Notes: a model not told the origin generated them from the letters alone. A DNA stretch of 64,000 bases from Janthinobacterium lividum (GCF_034424625.1 NZ_CP139976.1:3410001-3474000); one strand, 5' to 3'; shown: positions 35,900 through 45,123, counted from the stretch's first letter. Program-made: numbers and translations.

Positions 35900-37347
35900 G
35901 CTTTTTCTCCTGCAAACACGGATGTTGGTTCCAGTACCCAGGTATCCTTGGTGCCGCCCCCTTGCGAGGAGTTGACCACCAGCGAGCCTTCGCCCAGCGC
36001 CACGCGGGTCAGGCCGCCGGGCACCATGGAAATCGTCTTGCCGGACAGCACGAACGGACGCAAATCGATGTGGCGCGGCGCAATGCCGGCCTCGACATAC
36101 GTGGGGCAGGCGGACAGGGCGAGCGTGGGCTGGGCGATGTAGCCGCCCGGATTGGCCAGCAGGCGCTGGCGGAAATCCTCGATCTGCGCCAGGCTGGACG
36201 CCGGCCCCACCAGCATGCCGTAGCCACCCGCGCCATGCACTTCCTTGACCACCAGTTTCGCCAGGTTCGCCAGCACGTACGACAAATCGGCGCTCTTGCG
36301 GCACTGGTAGGTGGGCACGTTGTTGAGTATCGGTTCCTGCGACAAATAAAACTTGATCATGTCGGGAACAAAAGGGTAGATCGACTTGTCGTCGGCCACG
36401 CCCGTGCCGATGGCGTTCGCCAGGGTCACCCGGCCGGCGCGGTACACGGACAGCAGGCCCGGCACGCCCAGCGAGGAATCGGAGCGGAAGGCCAGCGGAT
36501 CGAGGAAATCGTCGTCGACCCGGCGGTAGATCACGTCCACGCGCTTGGGCCCGCGCGTGGTGCGCATGTACACGGAATTGTCGTTGACAAACAGATCCTT
36601 GCCCTCGACCAGCTCCACGCCCATTTGCTGGGCCAGAAACGCATGCTCGAAGTAGGCGGAGTTGTACATGCCGGGCGTCATGACGACGACCGTCGGGTCA
36701 TCGACGCCCATCGGCGCGACGGAGCGCAGGTTGTCGAGCAGCATGTCCGGGTAATGGTCGACGGGGGCGATACGGTTGCGGGCGAACAGTTCCGGGAACA
36801 AGCGCATCATCATCTTGCGGTCTTCCAGCATGTAGGACACGCCGGACGGCACCCGCAGATTGTCTTCCAGCACATAGAATTCGCCCTGGCCGGCGCGCAC
36901 GATGTCGACGCCCGCGATGTGGGCGTAGATGTCGGAAGCGACGGCAATACCCTGCATTTCCGGGCGGTACTGGGCATTCTTGTAGATTTGCTCGGCGGGA
37001 ATGATGCCCGCCTTGATGATGTTTTGCTCATGATAAATATCATGGATGAACATGTTTAAGGCTTGCACGCGCTGTACCAGGCCCGTCTGCATCTGCGCCC
37101 ATTCCGTGGCGGGGATGATGCGCGGGATGGTGTCGAACGGAATCAGGCGTTCCGTGCCGGCATCGTCGCCGTACACGGCGAACGTGATGCCGACCCGGCG
37201 GAACGTCAGGTCGGCCTCGGCCCGCTTGCGGGCGATGGTCTCGGGGGATTGCTGCTCCAGCCAGTTGCTGAATTCACGATAGTGTTCACGTACCTTGCTG
37301 TCCGTACCCACTTCATTTGCAGTCATTTCATTGAAAAAATTTGCCAT
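35893..37347 (-). CDS. Circularly permuted ATP-grasp type 2 protein
   Basis: A 484-residue enzyme of the DUF404/DUF407 permuted ATP-grasp class (COG2308), thought to form peptide bonds. Visible landmarks are RVGITFAVYGDD, RLIPFDTIPRII, the FYVLEDNLRVPSGVSYMLE core near residue 160, VDVIYRRVDDDFLDP near 270, and the C-terminal KEVHGAGGYGMLVGP nucleotide loop. First gene of the Anbu operon. Preceded by AAGGGAAA and a strong sigma-54-type promoter 40-50 bases upstream. Confidence 0.92.
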   Translation of the reverse strand: MANFFNEMTANEVGTDSKVREHYREFSNWLEQQSPETIARKRAEADLTFRRVGITFAVYGDDAGTERLIPFDTIPRIIPATEWAQMQTGLVQRVQALNMFIHDIYHEQNIIKAGIIPAEQIYKNAQYRPEMQGIAVASDIYAHIAGVDIVRAGQGEFYVLEDNLRVPSGVSYMLEDRKMMMRLFPELFARNRIAPVDHYPDMLLDNLRSVAPMGVDDPTVVVMTPGMYNSAYFEHAFLAQQMGVELVEGKDLFVNDNSVYMRTTRGPKRVDVIYRRVDDDFLDPLAFRSDSSLGVPGLLSVYRAGRVTLANAIGTGVADDKSIYPFVPDMIKFYLSQEPILNNVPTYQCRKSADLSYVLANLAKLVVKEVHGAGGYGMLVGPASSLAQIEDFRQRLLANPGGYIAQPTLALSACPTYVEAGIAPRHIDLRPFVLSGKTISMVPGGLTRVALGEGSLVVNSSQGGGTKDTWVLEPTSVFAGEKAC

Positions 37348-37384
37348 GTTGTGATTTCCCTTGAGCCGTGTCTATGCATAGCTC

Positions 37385-37400
37385 AGCAGGAAGCGTGCCA
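37385..37400 (-). promoter_or_regulatory. Sigma-54 (-24/-12) promoter of the Anbu operon
   Basis: The minus strand reads TGGCACGCTTCCTGCT, which matches TGGCACG-N4-TTGCT in all but one base and has the exact GG-N10-GC spacing. The predicted start site would leave a leader of about 28 bases before the ATP-grasp ATG. Confidence 0.75.
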
Positions 37401-37459
37401 ACAAGGCGGTCGTGAACAGGTGTAAATATGACCACTTTTGTGGCGTCGCGCCATTGCTT

Positions 37460-37474
37460 GCACCAATTCGGTGC
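37460..37474 (-). promoter_or_regulatory. NtrC-type enhancer site upstream of the Anbu operon
   Basis: GCACC-N5-GGTGC is a perfect dyad; the minus strand extends it to GCACCGAATTGGTGCAA, very close to the NtrC sites of glnA. It is centred about 90 bases upstream of the predicted sigma-54 start and two bases past the histidine kinase stop. Confidence 0.65.
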
Positions 37475-37475
37475 G

Positions 37476-38633
37476 CTAGGCGTCACTCTTGGGGACGTCG
37501 GCGGGCTGGACGAAGGGGCGGCAATCGACGGGCACGTCGAAGATGAAGCTGGTGCCCGTTTCGGCCGCGCTATCGACGGCGATGCTGCCGCCGTGGCTTT
37601 CCGCCACGCTCTGCACGAAGGGCAGGCCGATGCCCCAGCCTGGCGCGGGGCTGTCGTTCTCGCGGCGCAGGTAGTCAAAGATGCGTTCGGCCTGTTCCGG
37701 CGCGATGGGCCGCCCGCTATTGTGGACGGTGACGATCAGGCGTTCGTGGGTCGCTTCCACGTGCACGCTGATAGGCGCGTCGTCGCCATACTTGAGCGCA
37801 TTGCCGAGCAGGTTTTCCAGTGCGCGCCGCAGCGAGTTCTCGCACCACCAGCCGATGACGGATTGCCCGCTGACCTGGCATTTGCCCGGCCGCTGCAAGT
37901 TGATCTGGCTGGCCACGGCGTGCACCAGCGGCAGCACGTCGAACTGGCTCAGCACCAGTGGCAACTGCTGGCCCTGGTGGTAGCTGAGGCCATCGAGCAA
38001 TTCCTCGATCATGCTGTCGAGCCGCTTGCTGTGCTCGACAATCTTGTGCGCCAGCAATGTCACCCGTTCCGGGTCGGCTGGCCGCAGCAGCAGCTGGGCG
38101 CTGGTGCTGATCACGGCCAGGGGATTGCGCATGTCGTGCGACAGGCCGGCCGCGATGCGGCGCCGGAAACTTTCATGCATGCTGGTAAATTCGCGTATCG
38201 ATTCGCGGATGCCCGAGTCGATCGACACATTGATCACCTGCCAATCTTTGCTGCGCAGGGTGATGCCGGACTCATGCGCTGTGGCGGCGAAGCAGTCGCG
38301 GAAGATCTGGTATTCCTGGATGACCTGTTCCGGGCCGTAATTGGTCATGCGCGCCCGTTCATTGCCATGCACGGCGGGCACGTTGCTGTTGCTGGCGGCG
38401 TTTTCGCGCGGGTGGCCCGGGGTGAGGGCTTCGGCCAGGTTGTCGAAAAAGGCGGGCAAGGTATTGATGAGTATGGGCGTGAGCAACTGGTCGGCGCCGC
38501 GCACCTTGGCGCGCACGCGCTGTTCCCAGGCGCTGAGGACGGCGTCGCGCATGGCAAAAATGCGCTGCGCGCGCTGCAACGGCTGGCGTGCGCTGGTCTG
38601 GCGACCCGCGTGATGATCCGTGGCAATACTCAC
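37476..38633 (-). CDS. Sensor histidine kinase (soluble)
   Basis: A 385-residue kinase with no transmembrane segment. The first 130 residues form a helical RsbRD_N-like sensor (AWEQRVRAKV near 35). The H-box is LSHDMRNPLAV with His166, and the N, G1 and G2 boxes are ENLLGNALKYG, GWGIGLPFVQS and ETGTSFIFDV. Start chosen as GTG 38633 because AGGAG lies five bases before it; the longer TTG-initiated frame has none. No response regulator adjoins it. It directly precedes the Anbu operon but is separated from it by the sigma-54 promoter region. Confidence 0.85.
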   Translation of the reverse strand: MSIATDHHAGRQTSARQPLQRAQRIFAMRDAVLSAWEQRVRAKVRGADQLLTPILINTLPAFFDNLAEALTPGHPRENAASNSNVPAVHGNERARMTNYGPEQVIQEYQIFRDCFAATAHESGITLRSKDWQVINVSIDSGIRESIREFTSMHESFRRRIAAGLSHDMRNPLAVISTSAQLLLRPADPERVTLLAHKIVEHSKRLDSMIEELLDGLSYHQGQQLPLVLSQFDVLPLVHAVASQINLQRPGKCQVSGQSVIGWWCENSLRRALENLLGNALKYGDDAPISVHVEATHERLIVTVHNSGRPIAPEQAERIFDYLRRENDSPAPGWGIGLPFVQSVAESHGGSIAVDSAAETGTSFIFDVPVDCRPFVQPADVPKSDA

Positions 38634-38700
38634 CTGGACTCCTGACGGCAATGACTATGCTTGCGATAGTATGCGCCAATTCAGCCGCCAGGGAAACGCC

Positions 38701-39576
38701 TTATTGTCCAGTATCGGCCGGCCGCAGGGCCGCATCGAGGCGGGAAAGCGAGGCTGACCACTCGGCCAGGGAAAAGTTCTGCGGATCATCATGACCGTTC
38801 GCAAAACCCGTATCGAGCACGGCGTGGAAGGCGGGGATCAGCCACGTGCCCCTGCGCACGCTGGCGGCGACATACAGCAGGGCCAGCCGCTCGTATTGCG
38901 CCGGCGTAAAACCGGGATCGGGCGCCAGGCCATCGTTGCCCTTGCCGCCGCCGGGCACGGAGTTGCGCGGCTGCACCAGTTCCACGTGCAGGAACAGGCC
39001 CGTCAGCGACGGCTTGTCCTTTTCCAGCTTGCTGGCGTAGCTGGCCGTGCCAAAGTCGCGCACCTGCAAGGAGCCGCCCAGGCGGTTCACGTAGACATGG
39101 CCTTTCGGACCGCCGCCCAGCGCCGGATTGCGCAAGCTGAAGTCGTTGAAATCCCAGCTGGCATCGTTGATGTGGCCGGGAATGGCGTCAAGCAGGAAAT
39201 TCGGGTAGCTGGTGTCGTGGATGACGAAATAGCGGGCCATGGGCGCGGCCAGCCGGCCCACGGCGCGCGATAATGGCGCGTCGACGGCGCCGCCCACATC
39301 TGCCTCGGCGATGCCTTGTTCCGCCAGCCAGGCGCGCAAGCGGGCCGGAGTGATGCCCGTGCGCTGGCCGATGCGGGCGGCAAGGAAGTCCGGCAGCGGC
39401 GCACTGTCGCCGAGGCGCGCATACAGTTTGACGGGACGCAGCAAACACGTGGCTTGCGCCAGCGCATCGCCCTTGAAGCCGCTTTTCCAGGCAGCATACG
39501 GGCAGGCGGCTTGCTTTTGGGCCGCGGCAGGCAGGGATAGGCAGAGCAGGAGCAGCAGGGCAGGGAATCGTTTCAT
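38701..39576 (-). CDS. Exported protein resembling N-acetylmuramoyl-L-alanine amidase (amidase_2 fold)
   Basis: A 291-residue secreted protein with a signal peptide (residues 1-20). Amidase_2-like elements are YFVIHDTSYPNFLLD (first metal His near residue 125), GHVYVNRLGGSLQV, LFLHVELVQPR, and a C-terminal AFHAVLDTGFANGHDDPQNF, where family members have a metal-binding H-x-D-x-x-P. About 95 N-terminal residues precede this part and are unassigned. The match is distant, so peptidoglycan hydrolysis is a working guess. Confidence 0.6.
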   Translation of the reverse strand: MKRFPALLLLLCLSLPAAAQKQAACPYAAWKSGFKGDALAQATCLLRPVKLYARLGDSAPLPDFLAARIGQRTGITPARLRAWLAEQGIAEADVGGAVDAPLSRAVGRLAAPMARYFVIHDTSYPNFLLDAIPGHINDASWDFNDFSLRNPALGGGPKGHVYVNRLGGSLQVRDFGTASYASKLEKDKPSLTGLFLHVELVQPRNSVPGGGKGNDGLAPDPGFTPAQYERLALLYVAASVRRGTWLIPAFHAVLDTGFANGHDDPQNFSLAEWSASLSRLDAALRPADTGQ

Positions 39577-39626
39577 GCGGCATTGTCGCCGAAGCACGGC
39601 TTGCGGCACAGGCGCGCACGCGGAAA

Positions 39627-39650
39627 AAAAGCTGCCCGAGGGCAGCTTTT
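39627..39650 (-). terminator. Rho-independent terminator of the siderophore receptor gene
   Basis: AAAAGCTGCC and GGCAGCTTTT form a perfect 10-bp stem with a 4-base loop. On the minus strand the stem is followed by an unbroken T run, 25 bases after the receptor stop. The symmetric A/T flanks could also slow transcription from the other side. Confidence 0.85.
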
Positions 39651-39674
39651 CAAAGTACGACAGGGGCGCGGCCT

Positions 39675-41882
39675 TTAAAATGCCACGCTGGCCGAGACGA
39701 CCACGGTGCGCGGCGCGGCCAGGACCAGCGAGCCGATGTTGAAGGACGACACGGCCGAGGACCAGTAATTGCGGTCTGTCACGTTGTCCACGCGGGCGCG
39801 CAAGGTCACGTCACGGCCCGCCACTTGCGTCAGGTAGCGCGCGCCGATGTCGAGGCGGGTCCACGATGGCAGTTGCTTGGTGTTGGCCTGGTCCGCATAC
39901 TGCGTCGAGGTGTAGATGGTGCGGGCGTTCAGGGTCAGGCCTGGCGCGCCCGGCACGTCCCATTCTCCGCCCACGCTCATCTGCGTTTCCGGTGCGCCGA
40001 TGGGTTTCTTGCCATTATTCGCGGCCACGTCGGTATTGCTGAGCTTTGCATCGAGCCAGGTCAAGCCGCCCAGCAGGCGCACGCCTTGCATCGGCGTGCC
40101 GAAAATCGACAGTTCCAGGCCACGGTTGCGCTGCTCGCCATCGAGTTCGGCCCGCTTGCTGACCACGGCCAGCAAAGGCTTGCTTGTCGTGAACAGGGCG
40201 GCGCTCATGCCCAGCTTGCCGCCGTCATACTTGACGCCGATTTCCTTTTGCTTGGATTTGTACGGCGCAAACACGTCGCCCATGTTGTCGACGTTGAGCT
40301 GCTGGCCGTTTTCCACGTACGTTCCCGTGGCCGCTGGGCCCTTGACCAGCGCCTCGATGTAGTTGGCGTACAGCGACACGTTCTGGTTCGCCTTGAAGAC
40401 GATGCCAGCCACGGGCGTCGTGGCGCTCTCGTCATAGGCCTTGCCTTGCAGCACCGAGGTGTTGTAGTCGTAGCCGGCATCCTTGATCTGCTGGCGACGC
40501 AAGCCCACGGTCAGCAGCAGCTTGTCGTCCAGGAAGGCCATGGTGTCGGCCAGGGCATAGCTGTTGAGGATGGTTTTCTGGGTGATGCGCGGGTCGCTCA
40601 TGATGCCGCCCGTGTAGGGCGTTGGCGGCGGGGTCACGCTGATTGGCGCATAAATGTTGGTGGCAAACTTGTCGCCGATCGCATAGGCGTTCTTCGCTTC
40701 ATTCCAGTGCCCGGACCAGCTGGCCACCAGGGTGTGCTTGACGGCGCCCGTAACGAGCTTGCCGCGAATGCCCAGTTCGCCCGTGCGGATTTCCTGCTTG
40801 CGGGCATTGTCGAAGCGCGACACCGTGGCGTCGCCATTGATCGAGGTCAACGACGGCTCGGCCAGGCTGTTGGCTTCCCTGGTCGAACGGGAGCCAAATG
40901 CGGCCCAGGCCACGACATCCTTGGCCAGGTCCACTTCGGCGCGCGCCGTGCCGAACACATCGTGTTCCTTCGAATAGCTCCATGGCTGGGCAAAGTTCTT
41001 CGAGGCATCGGGTGCGGATGGCAGCACGGCCACGCTGCCAATGGCGACGGACGGGCGCGGCGATGTCAAGTTGAAATTCTGGTAGCCGGCATCGGCCGAC
41101 AGGCGATAGCCGCGGTCGCGGTAGTCGAGGCCCACCGAGAACATGCCCACGTCGTGGTCTTCGCGCTTGATGCTGGTCTCGCCCTGGCGCTTGGCGGCGT
41201 TGACGCGCACGCCGAATTCCTGGTTCGCGCCAAAGCGGCGCGCCACGTCGATGGCCGCATAGGCGTGGCCACCCGATTCCACGCCCACCGTTAATTCCGT
41301 CAGCGGCGTGTTGCCGGCGCGCTTGGGCATCAGGTTGATGGCGCCGCCGATGCCGCTGCCGCCAGGCGCCGCGCCGTTCAGGAAGGCGCTGGCGCCCCGG
41401 AACACTTCCACGCGCTCGAGCAGTTCCGGCGACACATATTGACGGGGCAGAACGCCGTACAGGCCGTTATACGCCACATCGTCCGAATCGAGGGCGAAGC
41501 CGCGGATCACATACACTTCCTGGAAATTGCCATAGCCGCGCGACATGCGCACGGCCGGATCGCTCTGCAGCAGATCGCCCACGCTGCGCGCTTGTTGGTC
41601 GGCAATGAATTGCTGCGTGTAACTGGTGCCGCCGAATGGCGAATCCATCATGTCCACGGCGCCAAGAATGCCCATGCGCCCGCCGCGCGCCACCTGGCCG
41701 CCCGCATACGCCTTCGACAAGCCTTCCGCCGACGCATCGGCGGACGCATTGACCACCACCGTCGGCATGCTTTGCGCGTCGCCGGCCGTTGTGGCGGGCG
41801 TGGTTTGGGCTTGGGCGGCGGCGCTGGCCAGCAGGAAAGCGGCCAGGGCGAACGGGGTAGGGACGAGGTGGAAGGTGCGCAT
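39675..41882 (-). CDS. TonB-dependent siderophore receptor
   Basis: A 735-residue outer-membrane receptor (FhuE/FpvA-like). A signal peptide (1-25, ending AAAQA) leads to a TonB-box region, then the plug domain (DMMDSPFGGTSYTQQFIADQ, RGYGNFQEVYVIRGFALDSD, GASAFLNGAAPGGSGIGGAI) and a 22-stranded barrel ending in the aromatic VVVSASVAF. Transports a ferric siderophore; the ligand is not deducible. A Fur box overlaps the promoter just upstream, so it should be iron-repressed. The ATG has no strong ribosome site. Confidence 0.9.
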   Translation of the reverse strand: MRTFHLVPTPFALAAFLLASAAAQAQTTPATTAGDAQSMPTVVVNASADASAEGLSKAYAGGQVARGGRMGILGAVDMMDSPFGGTSYTQQFIADQQARSVGDLLQSDPAVRMSRGYGNFQEVYVIRGFALDSDDVAYNGLYGVLPRQYVSPELLERVEVFRGASAFLNGAAPGGSGIGGAINLMPKRAGNTPLTELTVGVESGGHAYAAIDVARRFGANQEFGVRVNAAKRQGETSIKREDHDVGMFSVGLDYRDRGYRLSADAGYQNFNLTSPRPSVAIGSVAVLPSAPDASKNFAQPWSYSKEHDVFGTARAEVDLAKDVVAWAAFGSRSTREANSLAEPSLTSINGDATVSRFDNARKQEIRTGELGIRGKLVTGAVKHTLVASWSGHWNEAKNAYAIGDKFATNIYAPISVTPPPTPYTGGIMSDPRITQKTILNSYALADTMAFLDDKLLLTVGLRRQQIKDAGYDYNTSVLQGKAYDESATTPVAGIVFKANQNVSLYANYIEALVKGPAATGTYVENGQQLNVDNMGDVFAPYKSKQKEIGVKYDGGKLGMSAALFTTSKPLLAVVSKRAELDGEQRNRGLELSIFGTPMQGVRLLGGLTWLDAKLSNTDVAANNGKKPIGAPETQMSVGGEWDVPGAPGLTLNARTIYTSTQYADQANTKQLPSWTRLDIGARYLTQVAGRDVTLRARVDNVTDRNYWSSAVSSFNIGSLVLAAPRTVVVSASVAF

Positions 41883-41902
41883 GGTGTTGTTTGGATATTA
41901 AT

Positions 41903-41921
41903 GAGAATGATTATCATTATA
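41903..41921 (-). promoter_or_regulatory. Fur box
   Basis: GAGAATGATTATCATTATA matches the 19-bp Fur consensus GATAATGATAATCATTATC at 16 positions. It lies 21 bases before the receptor ATG. Confidence 0.85.
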
Positions 41922-42115
41922 TTCCAGCGTGGCGCGCTGCGTGGAAAAGTGTGAGAAAGTGATAAAAAAGTCGCCATTTGTACAACAGCCGGCATGCGAA
42001 GGCACTGGAATCTGGCGGAAAAAGGCGCGCCAGGCGATACCTTGTGGATTTATTAATGCGCATATCCAAGTTTCGCTAGAATGGGCCATCGCGCCCGGCG
42101 CCCACAGGAAACCGC

Positions 42116-42793
42116 ATGCCATTGCACCGCCATCTACAGTCCGCTTCCATGCGCATGCGGGAGGGCTTGAGCCTGAAAGGCGGCGCCGTCGCGCTGATCC
42201 TGGCCATGCACGTGCTGGGCCTGTATTTTCTGCTCCTGCCGCCGCGGCAACTCAAGCAATACACGGAAGTGGCTTTCATGACCTTGCTGCCGCCCCGTCC
42301 CATGCAGCAGGCGCCGCCGATGGCCGTGCCGATGCCCATGCCTGTGCCGCGCGCGCGGGCAACGGCGCCGCCTGCCGCGCCGTCCGCCATCCTCGAACCA
42401 TCTCCCGTGATAGTGGAAGCCATCACCGTACCGGCCGAAGAGCTTCCCGCCGTGCCGGCTACGGCCCCCTCGACGGCAGACTTGCGCACGCGCGTGCGGC
42501 TGGCCGCGGGCGCCGCCGACAAGGCCCTGCGTAGCGAGCTCAAGCAAGACCAGCCATGGCTGGCCTCTGCCGGCCTGAAGAGCGAAAGCACTTTCCAGAA
42601 GCTGGTCGCCTCCGCCTGGCGCGGCGGCCCCGTCATCCGCGTGGAGGAATTCCTCACGGCCGATGGCCGGCCCGCCACGCGCGTCGTCAGTGCCGGCGGC
42701 GCCACGTGCTTTGGCATGGCCGAGAATCCCGGCTCTGGCGCCGACCCGGCCAGGACGGGCGGCAAGGTGAAACGCGTGCCTTGCCCGGGCTAA
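42116..42793 (+). CDS. TonB-like membrane-anchored protein, unassigned
   Basis: A 225-residue protein with one transmembrane helix at residues 24-42 followed by a proline-rich stretch (PPRPMQQAPPMAVPMPMPVP), the architecture of TonB-type energy transducers. The C-terminal 80 residues do not show an evident TonB_C domain but have RVEEFLTADGRPATRVVSAGG. Encoded divergently from the siderophore receptor, so a role with it is plausible. The ATG follows AGGAAA. Confidence 0.55.
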   Translation: MPLHRHLQSASMRMREGLSLKGGAVALILAMHVLGLYFLLLPPRQLKQYTEVAFMTLLPPRPMQQAPPMAVPMPMPVPRARATAPPAAPSAILEPSPVIVEAITVPAEELPAVPATAPSTADLRTRVRLAAGAADKALRSELKQDQPWLASAGLKSESTFQKLVASAWRGGPVIRVEEFLTADGRPATRVVSAGGATCFGMAENPGSGADPARTGGKVKRVPCPG

Positions 42794-42905
42794 AGACCGC
42801 ATTCGGCACAGGGTTATCACGGCGATTGCGGGGCAGTCATCCCCGGCTGGGTCTCAAATATGCTAAGTTGCGTCTGCAATTCATGTGACACGACCCAGGA
42901 CGCCC

Positions 42906-43856
42906 ATGCTCCCCGAACTCCTCATCCTCGCTCCCAGCCCTTCGGCTGCCGTCAACGCGCAGCTGGAACAGCAATATACCTGCCATCACGCCTGGCAAGT
43001 GCCGGCGCACGAACGCCACGCCTGGCTGGCCGAACGGGCGCCGTCCATCCGCGCCGTTGTCACGACGGGCGCGCTGGGCTTGAACGCCACCGACATGGCC
43101 CTGCTGCCAACGCTGGAAATCGTCGCCGTCAATGGCGTCGGACTCGATGGTGTGGCGCTGGACCTGGCGCGCGAGCGCGGCATCGCCGTCACCACCACGC
43201 CGAACGTGCTGACCGATGACGTGGCCGACGTGGCGCTGGCCTTGCTGCTGGCCAGCGCGCGGCACATCGTGGCACTCGACCGATTCGTGCGCGATGGTGG
43301 CTGGGAACGCCGCGAAGCCATCGCCCCCGCGTCCAGCCTGCGCGGCAAGACGGCCGGCATCTTCGGTTTCGGCCAGATCGGCCAAGCCATCGCGCTGCGC
43401 CTGGCCGCCTTCGGCATCCACGTGCGCTACTTCCAGCCGCGCGCCATTGCCGGCGCCAGCGTGCCGCGCGCCGAATCCCTGCTGGCCCTGGCGCAGGAAA
43501 GCGATTACCTGATCGTCTGCGCGCCGGGCACCCCGGCCACGCGCCAGATCATCGACCGCAGCGTGCTCGACGCGCTGGGACCGCAAGGCACCCTGATCAA
43601 TATCGCCCGTGGCGCCCTCATCGATGAAGAAGCCCTGATCGCCGCCTTGCAGGATGGCCACCTGGGCGCGGCCGGCCTCGACGTATTTGCCGACGAGCCG
43701 AGGGTGCCTGCCGCATTGCGCGCCTTGCCGAACGTGGTGCTGACGCCGCACGTGGGCAGCCTGACCGTGGAAACGCGCCATGCGATGGGGCAACTGGTGG
43801 TCTATAACCTGGCCGCGCACTTTGCCGGTTTGCCGCTATTGACGCCAGTAAAATGA
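42906..43856 (+). CDS. D-2-hydroxyacid dehydrogenase (glyoxylate/hydroxypyruvate reductase type)
   Basis: A 316-residue NAD(P)-dependent oxidoreductase. The nucleotide motif is GIFGFGQIGQAIA near residue 145. The catalytic Arg lies in NIARGALID, the Glu in VFADEPRVP and the His in LTPHVGSLT. Start at ATG 42906 behind AGGA; a GTG seven codons upstream is less likely. Family members reduce glyoxylate, hydroxypyruvate or similar acids. Confidence 0.88.
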   Translation: MLPELLILAPSPSAAVNAQLEQQYTCHHAWQVPAHERHAWLAERAPSIRAVVTTGALGLNATDMALLPTLEIVAVNGVGLDGVALDLARERGIAVTTTPNVLTDDVADVALALLLASARHIVALDRFVRDGGWERREAIAPASSLRGKTAGIFGFGQIGQAIALRLAAFGIHVRYFQPRAIAGASVPRAESLLALAQESDYLIVCAPGTPATRQIIDRSVLDALGPQGTLINIARGALIDEEALIAALQDGHLGAAGLDVFADEPRVPAALRALPNVVLTPHVGSLTVETRHAMGQLVVYNLAAHFAGLPLLTPVK

Positions 43857-43905
43857 TAACGCCCGGGATGAACCGTTTTAATCAAGCATGAATGAAAGAG
43901 TAGCT

Positions 43906-45096
43906 ATGGAATTGACAAAATCGCTGTTGCGCACGCGCGGCGGGCAGGACAGCGGCAAGGTGGGCATGATCGAGCTGTTCTTCGATCTCGTGTTCGTGTT
44001 TGCCGTGACGCAACTGTCGCACGGCTTGCTGGCGCACCTGAGCGCCATGGGCTGGCTGCAGACGGGACTGCTGCTGATGGCCGTCTGGTGGGTGTGGATT
44101 TTCACGTCGTGGATCACCAACTGGCTCGACCCCGAGCGCATTCCCGTGCGCATCAGCCTGTTTGCGCTGATGCTGGGCGGCCTGATCATGTCCGCTTCGA
44201 TCCCCGAGGCGTTCGGCACGCGGGGTCTGGCATTCGCGGGCGCCTACGTCGCCATGCAGGTGGGGCGTCCCCTGTTCGCCTGGTGGGCCGTGCGCCATGA
44301 AGCGCTGTCGCGCCGCCGCAATTTCCAGCGCATCGCCCTGTGGGCCGTGTTGTCCGGTATCTTCTGGATCGCCGGCGGCGTCGCGTCGCCCGAGCAGCGC
44401 ATCTTCTGGTGGGTGCTGGCACTGGCGATCGACCTGGCCGGCCCCTGGATGCAGTTCGGCCTGCCGGGCCTGGGTCGCTCGACGACGGCCGACTGGGATG
44501 TCGATGGCGGCCACATGGCCGAACGCTGCGGCCTGTTCGTCATCATCGCCCTCGGTGAATCGCTGCTGGTGACGGGCGCCACCTTCGCCGGCCTGGAATG
44601 GACGGCCAGCAACTGGCTGGGCTTCCTGTCGGCCCTGGTCGGCAGCATCGCCATGTGGTGGATCTACTTCGACACGGGCGCCGAGGCGGGTCACCACCGC
44701 ATCGCCCACTCGAAAGACCCTGGCCGCATCGCCCGCAAGGCTTACACGTATATCCACGTGCTGATCGTCGGCGGCGTGATCGTTTCCGCCGTGGCCGATG
44801 AGCTGGCCCTCGTGCATCCGGACGAGGCGAGCTTCGCCGGCATCAGCGCCTTGCTGGGCGGCCCGATCCTGTATTTGCTGGGCAATGCGCTGTTCAAATG
44901 GGTCAGCAGCGAGCGCGCCGCGCCGCCGCTGTCGCATCTGCTGGGCATCTTGATCATCCTGGCGCTGATCCCGATGGCGTATGGACGGCTGTATGCGCCC
45001 CTGACCCTGGCCTGCATCACCAGCTGCGTGCTGGTCCTGGTGGCCGTGTGGGAACATATGGCGCTGCGCCGTCCGCCACCGGAGATCGATCTTTGA
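43906..45096 (+). CDS. Low temperature requirement protein A (LtrA family)
   Basis: A 396-residue integral membrane protein with about ten helices. The N-terminal GGQDSGKVGMIELFFDLVFVFAV is the LtrA hallmark, and ALGESLLVTGATF appears mid-protein. The function is not known. ATG 43906 has a GAAAGAG site; an ATG six codons upstream lacks one. Convergent with the phosphinothricin-acetyltransferase-like gene. Confidence 0.87.
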   Translation: MELTKSLLRTRGGQDSGKVGMIELFFDLVFVFAVTQLSHGLLAHLSAMGWLQTGLLLMAVWWVWIFTSWITNWLDPERIPVRISLFALMLGGLIMSASIPEAFGTRGLAFAGAYVAMQVGRPLFAWWAVRHEALSRRRNFQRIALWAVLSGIFWIAGGVASPEQRIFWWVLALAIDLAGPWMQFGLPGLGRSTTADWDVDGGHMAERCGLFVIIALGESLLVTGATFAGLEWTASNWLGFLSALVGSIAMWWIYFDTGAEAGHHRIAHSKDPGRIARKAYTYIHVLIVGGVIVSAVADELALVHPDEASFAGISALLGGPILYLLGNALFKWVSSERAAPPLSHLLGILIILALIPMAYGRLYAPLTLACITSCVLVLVAVWEHMALRRPPPEIDL

Positions 45097-45123
45097 TGCG
45101 CGATCTCTGACGTCGGTTTAACC

